Positions 1 through 4,721 of a stretch of DNA of 5,246 nt are shown here, piece after piece. The notes below the pieces were generated by a model. The model did no database searches. It worked only from the letters and a program-made list of their open reading frames with translations, and was not told the origin of the DNA. Numbering within the stretch: position 1 is the first letter of the stretch; every line of letters starts with the position of its first letter. Made by a program: the position numbers and the translations under genes. The stretch is from Betaproteobacteria bacterium RIFCSPLOWO2_02_FULL_62_17 (GTDB taxonomy: Bacteria > Pseudomonadota > Gammaproteobacteria > Burkholderiales > SG8-39): the NCBI GenBank assembly GCA_001770355.1, contig MEQV01000248.1:1-5246 (forward strand), written 5' to 3'.

Positions 1-273
1 GGCGAGTTCGCGGCGCAAGGCGTCGCCGTAGGGTTCGAGGGAGAATGCCGCGGAGGACTTGAGAAGCGAGAAATCCAGGTCTTCGGAATACCGGTCAAGG
101 CCATACAGCACACGCAGCGCCGTACCCCCGTAGAACGCCGCATGCTCGAAGAACTTGCCGCGCCAAAGCCCGAGCAGGGCGATCTGCTGAAGAATTTCCC
201 GCAGCGCCTTGACGTAGTCGTCGCGCGTCTGACAGGGATAGCGTTCGAGCATCTGTTCGATGGCAGGACTCAT
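1..273 (-). CDS. abiEii: AbiEii-type nucleotidyltransferase toxin, N-terminal part only
   Basis: This is the first 91 residues of the toxin of a type IV toxin-antitoxin (AbiE) pair; the rest lies beyond the left edge. Visible: FYGGTALRVLYGLDRYSEDLDF at residues 47-68 contains the Gly-Gly-Thr loop (49-51) and the paired aspartates (D65, D67) that bind metal and nucleotide in DNA-polymerase-beta-like nucleotidyltransferases. This GGTALR...R(Y/F)SEDLDF signature is typical of AbiEii/AbiGii. Known for the family: toxin expression blocks growth and can abort phage infection; the related MenT toxins add nucleotides to tRNA. The ATG at 273 lies 2 nt after the antitoxin stop (TGA-GC-ATG). An AGGAG lies 9 nt upstream inside the antitoxin gene, so translation is probably coupled. 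Whether the C-terminal half is intact cannot be seen. Confidence 0.9.
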   Translation of the reverse strand, partial: MSPAIEQMLERYPCQTRDDYVKALREILQQIALLGLWRGKFFEHAAFYGGTALRVLYGLDRYSEDLDFSLLKSSAAFSLEPYGDALRRELA

Positions 274-275
274 GC

Positions 276-929
276 TCAATTTCTCCTATGCCGCGCCAGG
301 CAGCGTGCCAGCAAGTCGATCTTTTTCGACGCGAAGGCGCGACAGATAGCGGCCAACTGCTCCGGGTTCAACGCAGCCGCTCGCTCTTCGTCCAGCCGCA
401 GGTCTTCGAATAAATAGGCGTCGAGGTCCTTGAGGTTAGCAGGACTGAAGTGCTTGTCCGTCCACACCTTGTCCACCAGGGACTTCTCGGCGGACGCGAT
501 CAGGTAATGCGCGTCGCCTTCGCCGGCCCAGCAAATTCCCGGCGCATAGCGATGCGGGAGCAGCGGCCAATAGGTGAAGTCCCCGAATGGCGTGTTGAAT
601 CGCCGCTTTCCCCCGGTGGTGACTGAGGTCACGTTCTCCACGCGTTCCGGGATCAAGCCATAGTGGCTAAGGGCGTAATCAAGACTCACATAGGAAGGAC
701 CGTAAATCAGGTTGGCAAGGTGCTCTCGGCCGAGCGGGCCGCGCCGATAGCGCTCGCCAAACACATAGAGTCCCTTGCGCAGGCGAATCAGGCTCCCCTC
801 CGCCAGCAGCCCGGTAATCCGGTCCCGCGGCTTCGCGTACTCGCGCAGGCAGGACACCAGTTGCTGGTAATCCAGCACGTCCGTGCGCACCCGATCCCGA
901 ATGTCCAGAGCTGTGATCACGCGGGTCAA
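276..929 (-). CDS. abiEi: AbiEi-family antitoxin and transcriptional regulator
   Basis: This 217-residue protein is the antitoxin partner of the downstream AbiEii toxin. Residues about 15-60 fit the AbiEi winged-helix domain, with AKPRDRITGLLAEGSLIRLR followed by a KGLYVFGE wing. The following segment around YVSLDYALSHYGLIPERV is the usual start of the AbiEi C-terminal region. In characterised AbiE systems this protein neutralises the toxin without stable binding (type IV) and represses its own operon through inverted repeats. The start is the TTG at 929: the frame has no internal Met, and a TAA at 942-944 closes it upstream. A GTG at 920 is the alternative. No clear Shine-Dalgarno sequence precedes the TTG, so low antitoxin translation is possible. 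It is the first gene of the operon and is followed after 2 nt by the toxin. Confidence 0.9.
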   Translation of the reverse strand: MTRVITALDIRDRVRTDVLDYQQLVSCLREYAKPRDRITGLLAEGSLIRLRKGLYVFGERYRRGPLGREHLANLIYGPSYVSLDYALSHYGLIPERVENVTSVTTGGKRRFNTPFGDFTYWPLLPHRYAPGICWAGEGDAHYLIASAEKSLVDKVWTDKHFSPANLKDLDAYLFEDLRLDEERAAALNPEQLAAICRAFASKKIDLLARCLARHRRN

Positions 930-948
930 TATGCCAAAAAGTTAAACT

Positions 949-971
949 TATGTCCAGAAATAATGGACATA
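949..971. promoter_or_regulatory. Inverted repeat upstream of abiEi, likely autoregulatory operator
   Basis: TATGTCCA (949-956) and TGGACATA (964-971) form a perfect 8-bp inverted repeat with a 7-bp spacer, 20 bp upstream of the abiEi TTG. It is flanked on the plus strand by two GTTAAA copies (941-946 and 974-979) exactly 33 bp apart, about three helical turns. AbiEi proteins are known to repress their operons by binding inverted repeats near the promoter, so this is the natural candidate operator. The area is AT-rich, but I could not assign a convincing -35/-10 pair. TTAACA (978-973, minus) is the best -35 match and lacks a well-spaced -10. Confidence 0.5.
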
Positions 972-1036
972 TTGTTAAATTATCGCGTATTTGTTAGCTC
1001 AGCCCGTTGGGTAGCGAAGATCTCAAGGAGGAAAGT

Positions 1037-1120
1037 CTGACCTCTTACTTTGCCGCCTTCGATGAGAAACAGCGAGCGCAGATCGAGGCAACCGACTGCC
1101 CGGCAGCCGTTGATTATTGA
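1037..1120 (+). CDS. Possible short peptide ORF behind a strong Shine-Dalgarno sequence (unassigned)
   Basis: A near-ideal ribosome binding site, AAGGAGG at 1025-1031, is followed 5 nt later by CTG (1037). From there a frame of 27 codons (LTSYFAAFDEKQRAQIEATD..., ending AVDY) runs to the TGA at 1118-1120. A TTG at 1007 in the same frame would give 37 residues but would place the Shine-Dalgarno sequence inside the gene. The acidic, amphipathic composition looks protein-like, but I recognise no family. It could be a real leader peptide with a rare CTG start, the remnant of a gene whose ATG has mutated, or chance. Its stop overlaps the ATG of the next candidate ORF by one base. Confidence 0.2.
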   Translation: MTSYFAAFDEKQRAQIEATDCPAAVDY

Positions 1121-1356
1121 TGTTGATTTCCAGCAATCCACGCATTGTGAAGGTCTATCTGCCTGGCGGCCTTATTGGCGCGCTTGTCACTTGGCCATGC
1201 TTTGTTATCGCGGGATACTTGCAGTGGTTTGTTCTACTAGGGGGAACGGAGGGGCGAACACAATCGTGCCAGTCATGGCCAATATACTGGCCCACCATTC
1301 ACCAATACTGTGAACGCAACACGCATGTCTCGAGTCCGCAGCTTCCAGCCCATTGA
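1120..1356 (+). CDS. Possible small membrane protein (unassigned, may be a gene remnant)
   Basis: This 78-codon ORF starts at ATG 1120, overlapping the preceding TGA stop as TGATG, an arrangement typical of coupled translation. Residues about 13-40 (VYLPGGLIGALVTWPCFVIA, then GYLQWFVLL) form one long hydrophobic stretch, consistent with a membrane helix or a tight hairpin. The AGYLQWFVLL pattern resembles the second helix of small bacterial membrane proteins. The C-terminal half is Cys/His/Trp-rich and low in protein-like character, and it overlaps the start of the DNA glycosylase gene. The N-terminus may therefore be a genuine fragment with a scrambled tail. The local base composition is less GC-rich than the flanking genes. 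Confidence 0.25.
   Translation: MLISSNPRIVKVYLPGGLIGALVTWPCFVIAGYLQWFVLLGGTEGRTQSCQSWPIYWPTIHQYCERNTHVSSPQLPAH
1277..1292 (+). promoter_or_regulatory. Weak candidate -10 region with flanking inverted repeat before the DNA glycosylase gene
   Basis: TATACT at 1283-1288 is a good sigma70-type -10 hexamer. It lies inside a short inverted repeat, GGCCA (1277-1281) and TGGCC (1288-1292), about 40 bp upstream of the glycosylase ATG. No good -35 is found at the proper distance, so this would depend on an activator or be coincidental. Confidence 0.25.
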
Positions 1357-1840
1357 GGATAAAAACGCCAAGGTGCTTATCCTCGGCAGCATGCCGGGAC
1401 GGGCGTCACTGGCGGCCGGCCAGTACTACGCGCATGGTCAGAACGCCTTCTGGCGCGTCATCTCCGAACTGCTCAGGCTCGACGCCGTCACTCCCTATGA
1501 AAGGAAAGTTCAAGCCTTGAAGGCGGCGCGCATCGCGGTCTGGGACGTGCTCCGGTCATGCACGCGTGAAGGCAGCCTGGATGCGAGGATCGAGAGGGAC
1601 TCGCAGGTTGCCAACGACTTTCGTTCCTTTTTCCGCGCGCACCCGGGCATCACGCGGGTGTTTTTCAACGGCGCCATGGCGGAGGCGTGTTTCAAGCGGC
1701 ATGTGCTGCAAAACGTCGACGACGATTCCATCAGCTATGTGCGCCTGCCCTCCACCAGTCCCGCCCATGCTTCGCTGTCCTTTGAACAAAAGCTCAAGGC
1801 ATGGCGAATCATCATGGCGGCTTCCCAGACGCGACGCTAG
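1325..1840 (+). CDS. Hypoxanthine (deoxyinosine)-DNA glycosylase, UDG superfamily family 6
   Basis: A predicted cytoplasmic base-excision-repair enzyme that removes deaminated bases, hypoxanthine in characterised family members, leaving an abasic site. From the ATG at 1325 it is 171 residues, the usual family length. The N-terminal motif LILGSMPGRASL (18-29) is followed by QYYAHGQNAFW (33-43). Its Asn40 corresponds to the catalytic Asn reported for the Methanosarcina family 6 enzyme. WDVLRSCTREGSLDARI (73-89) is the conserved middle block, and LPSTSPAHA (141-149) is the C-terminal substrate-binding loop. Family members commonly have AHPR/AHPQ where this one has AHGQ. A GTG at 1310 would add five residues (VNATR); the ATG is preferred because homologues begin close to the SFxPI segment. 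No strong ribosome binding site is visible for either. The 3' end overlaps the convergent HTH-HEPN gene by 29 bp. Confidence 0.85.
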   Translation: MSRVRSFQPIEDKNAKVLILGSMPGRASLAAGQYYAHGQNAFWRVISELLRLDAVTPYERKVQALKAARIAVWDVLRSCTREGSLDARIERDSQVANDFRSFFRAHPGITRVFFNGAMAEACFKRHVLQNVDDDSISYVRLPSTSPAHASLSFEQKLKAWRIIMAASQTRR

Positions 1841-2555
1841 CCCGCGACTGTTTGCGACCGGATCTGCGCGCAGGAGAAAGTCCGGAAGCAAAGGTCCTGG
1901 TCTCTGCATCGAAGGCCCGTGTCGCGCGGATAAGCCGCCGCAGGTTGTCCCGCACCCTCGGGGCTTCGAGGTGCGTCGGGTAGATATTCCAGACCACGTG
2001 CCTGAATTCGCACAGCTCAAGCAGATCCTCAGCGAGTGCCCCCGAGACGACGGCCGACCGTCGCGGATTTTCGTAGGCCTTTGCGCACCTGGCAATAAGT
2101 TTCTTGTGCCAGTCCTCGCCGGTGACCGGTGCGCGGTCAATGCGCCGGGCGACGAAGGCGAGCACGCCTTCGATAATCGTGTATGCCTGTGCGATGCGCT
2201 GCGCCAGGCCGGCGAGCCGCAAGTCCCGCTCGTAGCTGGCGGGTGAGGGGCGTGCCGAGTGACGCTTCTCCCCCTCCTCGATGCGCACGACCTCGCGCAA
2301 TAGTTCCGCTACGACCGCAAGCTGGTCGTCAAAGCTCGCCGGCATTGCGCGAGCCGCCTGCTTGAGAACGCCGCCGCGGGTATGTGGCGGGCGGCCGCCT
2401 GGCACGCGCCGAATCGCGGCATCGGCCGGTATCGCCCAGCGCGCCCCGACGCGTATCGCCCCGGCAACCTTGCCGGCGGCGAGCAACTGCCGCACGCGCT
2501 GCTCCGAGAGCTTGCGCGCGCGAGCGAATCCAGCGGATGAGACGAGCGCGGACAT
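1812..2555 (-). CDS. Helix-turn-helix / HepT-like HEPN fusion protein
   Basis: This is a 247-residue two-domain protein. Residues about 7-47 (SAGFARARKLSEQRVRQLLA through RVGARWAIPADA) match the excisionase/MerR-like helix-turn-helix: helix, VRQLLAAGKV recognition region, and a closing WAIPAD strand. A basic Pro/Gly/Arg linker (49-62) follows, then a helical region. From about 75 to 210 it resembles a HepT-like HEPN ribonuclease domain, including YTIIEGVLAFVARRID (125-140) and CEFRHVVWNIYPTHLE (182-197). HEPN RNases use RX4HXY; here the motif is R185-HVVW-N190-I-Y192, so the usual His is Asn. The basic tail after 222 overlaps the glycosylase 3' end and is probably unstructured. HepT toxins normally pair with an MNT antitoxin, and none is in the window. 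It may be a self-regulating toxin, an RNA-binding protein or a degenerate antitoxin-like protein; its function is unassigned. The ATG at 2555 has no Shine-Dalgarno sequence. Confidence 0.75.
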   Translation of the reverse strand: MSALVSSAGFARARKLSEQRVRQLLAAGKVAGAIRVGARWAIPADAAIRRVPGGRPPHTRGGVLKQAARAMPASFDDQLAVVAELLREVVRIEEGEKRHSARPSPASYERDLRLAGLAQRIAQAYTIIEGVLAFVARRIDRAPVTGEDWHKKLIARCAKAYENPRRSAVVSGALAEDLLELCEFRHVVWNIYPTHLEAPRVRDNLRRLIRATRAFDAETRTFASGLSPARRSGRKQSRASVASGKPP

Positions 2556-2561
2556 GCGAGA

Positions 2562-2590
2562 ATTATGTATAACCTCTAGCGGAATCGCAA
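2562..2590 (-). promoter_or_regulatory. Sigma70-type promoter of the HTH-HEPN gene, predicted leaderless
   Basis: On the minus strand, TTGCGA (2590-2585) and CATAAT (2567-2562) are separated by exactly 17 bp, a good -35/-10 pair. Six bases after the -10 comes position 2555, the A of the ATG, so transcription should begin at or within a base or two of the start codon. This agrees with the absence of a ribosome binding site upstream of that ATG and supports the chosen start. Confidence 0.55.
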
Positions 2591-2605
2591 GGGGTTAACT
2601 CCTTG
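2588..2605. promoter_or_regulatory. 18-bp near-perfect palindrome overlapping the -35 box (candidate operator)
   Basis: CAAGGGGTTAACTCCTTG is symmetric about the centre of GTTAAC, with one mismatched pair (2593/2600). It covers the last three bases of the -35 hexamer of the HTH-HEPN promoter and lies in the gap between that gene and the RES toxin stop. This placement suits a repressor that blocks RNA polymerase, most simply the gene's own N-terminal helix-turn-helix. As a hairpin it has only short arms and no T-run, so a terminator for the RES gene is less likely. Confidence 0.45.
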
Positions 2606-2631
2606 TCGAAAAACAGGTGAAAAGGGGTGCC

Positions 2632-3342
2632 TTACGGTTTGATCTTCTTCCAGCGCTTGTCGCGCTCGATCTTAGGCTTGGGCGTGCCCGACCAGGAAAA
2701 CCGCCAGGCATCGCCGCGCCGGACATTGCCGACGACGGCCGGCCTGAAGCACGCGAGCTTGATGCCCCGCGCGCGCCGCGCGCTCGGGTAGACCACGCCG
2801 ATAGCGCCTGCTTCCAAAAGGCGATCTGCCAGTCGCTGCGAAGCGACATAGCGCCTCGGGTCAAGACAGGACGCAAAGCGTGAATCGCCGCGCAGATCGT
2901 GGAATTCGTGGGTGAAGTCAGCAAGCAGCGCTTCGAAGCTCACGCTGTCGTCGAATCGTCCGATCTCCTGATATTCCACGGTTTTGTGGAAGGCGATTTC
3001 GGCCAGCGCGGTCTCAAGCTCAAACGAGCAGTACCAGGCGCCGCGGTCCGGACCGCTGAAGCGGGCGCCTTCCGGCCGCGCGCAGGTAAAGGCCGCGTTG
3101 ATGATGCGGAAATTGGGCACACCGAAGACAAGCTCGTCCATGCCGATGCCCGGCAGCAATCCGTGCTCACCGCGCAGCCGCTCGTTGGTGGCGTTGTCCA
3201 GATCGAAGAGGTCGACAAGCTGCGCTTCATCCCCGGCGATGCCCGCAAGCACCGAGTCTTCCCGCGCCGCGAATCGCGAAGGAATGAGCCGGCAGGTGTC
3301 GAATTGCCGCAGCAGCGCCGTTCGCGGCAGCGGTGAACTCAA
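2632..3342 (-). CDS. RES-domain toxin (NAD+-targeting) of the Xre-RES toxin-antitoxin pair
   Basis: Toxin of a type II Xre-RES system; characterised relatives degrade NAD+ (MbcT) or ADP-ribosylate a host enzyme (ParT). From the TTG at 3342 the protein is 236 residues. The RES hallmarks are visible: CRLIPSRF (17-24, active-site Arg), NERLRGEHG (53-61), ARFSGPDRGAWYCSFELETA (93-112), ALAEIAFHK (112-120, conserved Glu115) and GVVYPSARRARG (182-193, conserved Ser187), with LACFRP at 196-201. Nothing essential looks missing. The TTG overlaps the antitoxin stop as TTGA, giving coupled translation; no ATG exists early enough in the frame to retain the CRLIPSRF motif. The frame extends upstream to 3468, but that part is antisense-like composition overlapping the antitoxin gene and is not expected to be translated. 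The C-terminus ends in a Lys-rich tail. Confidence 0.88.
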   Translation of the reverse strand: MSSPLPRTALLRQFDTCRLIPSRFAAREDSVLAGIAGDEAQLVDLFDLDNATNERLRGEHGLLPGIGMDELVFGVPNFRIINAAFTCARPEGARFSGPDRGAWYCSFELETALAEIAFHKTVEYQEIGRFDDSVSFEALLADFTHEFHDLRGDSRFASCLDPRRYVASQRLADRLLEAGAIGVVYPSARRARGIKLACFRPAVVGNVRRGDAWRFSWSGTPKPKIERDKRWKKIKP

Positions 3343-3779
3343 ATGCCGCCCCGGCGCGCGTCGAGTAGCCGGCGCACGGTCTGCATTGCCAGAAGCCCCC
3401 CGGCCATCATGAGGGCAAGCGGCGTCCTGCCGCCGAAAATTGCGTTGCTGTTGGGCAGCCGTATCCACGCGTCGGCAAGCTTGTCCCCGTAGAGGATGTG
3501 CAGCGCCTTATAGATGCCGACGAGGTAGGAAATCCGCGTGATGCGGTCGACCTCGAGGATGCGCTCCGGGTTCTTCTTCCATTCGTAATAGGCGCTGTTG
3601 GAAAGCCCGCCGAGGAGTTCCCGCGCGTCCTCGTCGCGCAGCTTCCAGTGTTCTACGATCCGGAAAAATCCGGCGAGCGCCGAGCGCGACAGCCGCTCGC
3701 GCTCGAGCCTGGAATTGAGGTCGACCAGGGTGGTCGGCTCGAAGCGGCTGCTCGGATAGGCGAATGGACTGGCGCTCAT
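3339..3779 (-). CDS. Xre/MbcA/ParS-family antitoxin
   Basis: This 146-residue antitoxin is encoded directly before the RES toxin. Residues about 30-85 form the Xre-like helix-turn-helix region, with LGGLSNSAYYEWKKNPERIL (56-75) as the turn and recognition segment. Residues about 85-146 form the toxin-binding domain: WIRLPNSNAIFGGRTPLAL (105-123), then MMAGGLLAMQTVRRLLDARR (124-143). In solved Xre-RES complexes this C-terminal domain plugs the toxin's NAD+ pocket, and the N-terminal domain binds the operon's promoter. The ATG at 3779 has an excellent Shine-Dalgarno sequence (AAAAAGGAG, 3794-3786 on the minus strand, about 6 nt away). The toxin's TTG has no comparable site, which would keep antitoxin in excess. 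The stop overlaps the toxin start. Confidence 0.9.
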   Translation of the reverse strand: MSASPFAYPSSRFEPTTLVDLNSRLERERLSRSALAGFFRIVEHWKLRDEDARELLGGLSNSAYYEWKKNPERILEVDRITRISYLVGIYKALHILYGDKLADAWIRLPNSNAIFGGRTPLALMMAGGLLAMQTVRRLLDARRGGI

Positions 3780-3785
3780 GGGTGT

Positions 3786-3821
3786 CTCCTTTTTCGGATA
3801 GACTATACTCCGTTACCATAG
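3786..3821 (-). promoter_or_regulatory. Promoter and ribosome-binding region of the Xre-RES operon
   Basis: Reading the minus strand, TATAGT (3807-3802) is a good -10 hexamer, followed about 8 nt later by the AAAAAGGAG ribosome binding site (3794-3786), so the leader would be short. No good -35 is present, suggesting a weak promoter. ATAG/CTAT half-sites recur across the -10: ATAGACTAT (3798-3806, a 9-bp palindrome) and ATAG again at 3818-3821. They are candidate contacts for the Xre antitoxin. The 123-bp gap (3780-3902) also has to carry the promoter of the divergent hemolysin III gene. Confidence 0.4.
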
Positions 3822-3902
3822 AATACAGGGCTCGGACACGCCTGCGCAGCGCGGCTGGGAAGATCAGTCCGAGGCTTGGCACGGCGATCCAGGAATACAG
3901 CG

Positions 3903-4556
3903 ATGGTCGAAGTCTCAGGGCCGTGCGAGCGGCGGCAATCCCTTGGAGAGGAGCTCGCCAACAGCGTCAGCCATGGGCTCGGCCTGCTGTTGGCGCTGGC
4001 CGGCGCCCCGGTTCTTGTCACGGTCGCGTACCGGCGTGGAGACGCAACCGGAATCGTGGGGGCGAGCGTGTTCGCCGCCACCATGGTGCTGTTGTATTTC
4101 ACCTCCACGCTGTTTCACGCTTTGCCCAAGTGCCGCGCCAAGCGCGTATTCCAGATTCTCGATCACTCGGCCATCTACTTCCTGATTGCCGGGACTTACA
4201 CGCCGTTTACCCTCGGTGTGCTTCGCGGCGCCTGGGGCTGGGCATTGTTCGCGATTGTCTGGAGCCTTGCCGCCGTCGGTACCTTCCTGAAGGTCGTCGG
4301 TGGCATCCGCTACACGATGGTCTCGACCTGGGTCTATCTGGCGATGGGTTGGGTGATCCTGATCGCGGCCGATGCGGCGTGGACGCTAATCCCGAGGTGG
4401 GGGCTGTTCTGGCTGTTTGCAGGGGGCATCGCCTACACGGCGGGCGCGGTGTTTTTCATGAAGGAGCGGATCAGGTACTTTCACTTTATCTGGCACCTGT
4501 TCGTCATCGCCGGTACCGCGTGCCACTATATCGCGGTGCTGCGGTACGCGGCCTGA
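3903..4556 (+). CDS. Hemolysin III / PAQR-family seven-helix membrane protein
   Basis: A 217-residue inner-membrane protein of the HlyIII (TrhA/PAQR-like) family, whose members are related to adiponectin receptors and form a Zn-dependent hydrolase-like core. It has the family N-terminus GEELANSVSHGLGLLLAL (15-32) and about seven hydrophobic helices (roughly 24-44, 49-71, 85-104, 108-130, 137-157, 165-186, 193-214). The expected metal-site residues are present: S68-TLF-H72 in helix 2, D87-H88 with AIYFLIAGTYTPF in helix 3, and H194-FIW-H198 in helix 7. The start is the ATG at 3903, with AGGA 8 nt upstream (3891-3894). A TTG at 3876 would add nine residues, with no supporting ribosome binding site. 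The name hemolysin is historical; bacterial members have been linked to membrane lipid homeostasis. It is transcribed divergently from the Xre-RES operon. Confidence 0.9.
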   Translation: MVEVSGPCERRQSLGEELANSVSHGLGLLLALAGAPVLVTVAYRRGDATGIVGASVFAATMVLLYFTSTLFHALPKCRAKRVFQILDHSAIYFLIAGTYTPFTLGVLRGAWGWALFAIVWSLAAVGTFLKVVGGIRYTMVSTWVYLAMGWVILIAADAAWTLIPRWGLFWLFAGGIAYTAGAVFFMKERIRYFHFIWHLFVIAGTACHYIAVLRYAA

Positions 4557-4589
4557 ACGTCGTGCAAAGAGCAAACCGGGTTCCACAAA

Positions 4590-4609
4590 CTTGCTGGCAA
4601 GGATTTTTT
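4590..4609 (+). terminator. Weak candidate Rho-independent terminator after the hemolysin III gene
   Basis: CTTG (4590-4593) pairs with CAAG (4598-4601) around a CTGG loop, and six T residues follow at 4604-4609. The position, 33 nt after the stop, is right and the T-run is good, but the stem is only four to five pairs, so termination would be inefficient. Confidence 0.3.
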
Positions 4610-4692
4610 AATTCCTTCGCGATGTCTTCTATGACGAAGGCTTCTTCGACTGCAATTCGTTTCAGTTTTATCGTGACACCTCTTTCGCCCAA
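4603..4692 (-). pseudogene. N-terminal remnant of an amidohydrolase (ACMSD/decarboxylase-like) gene
   Basis: From a TTG at 4692, preceded by AAGGA about 11 nt upstream, the minus strand encodes about 30 residues containing KLKRIAVEEAFVIEDIAKEL. RIAVEEAF is characteristic of the extreme N-terminus of metal-dependent amidohydrolase-2 family proteins, which include aromatic-acid decarboxylases of the ACMSD type. The full protein should be about 300-350 residues. Here the similarity stops at about 4603 and the frame continues into unrelated sequence antisense to the hemolysin III gene, so the gene is truncated. It follows the enoyl-CoA hydratase stop by 29 nt in the same orientation, as expected for the next gene of a catabolic operon. 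With only about 25 informative residues the family call is tentative. Confidence 0.45.
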
Positions 4693-4721
4693 CGATTTTC
4701 AATCCTTACAGTGCGCTCTGC

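Noticed and set aside
941..1012. GTTRRRY-like heptamers (GTTAAAC, GTTAAAT, GTTGGGT) suggesting integron attC sites.
   Set aside because: No paired RYYYAAC partners and no attC-like imperfect hairpin are present, and the first two fit better as part of the abiEi control region.
994..1016. TTAGCTCAGCCCGTTGGGTAG looked like the D-arm of a tRNA.
   Set aside because: No anticodon arm or T-arm (GTTCGAATC-like) follows and no cloverleaf can be drawn.
1566..2246. A long plus-strand frame opposite the HTH-HEPN gene, plus a 194-codon minus-strand frame opposite the glycosylase.
   Set aside because: Both are out-of-frame or antisense to well-supported genes, rich in Arg/Ser/Pro, and show no family motifs.
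3343..3468. N-terminal extension of the RES toxin frame.
   Set aside because: It lies inside the antitoxin gene, has low-complexity composition (RRAPGRH and similar), and aligns with nothing expected in RES proteins, which begin shortly before the CRLIPSRF motif.
4635..4648. CGAAG-GCTT-CTTCG hairpin between the hemolysin III gene and the hydratase.
   Set aside because: It is only five pairs, has no T-run on either strand, and lies within the amidohydrolase-like coding remnant.
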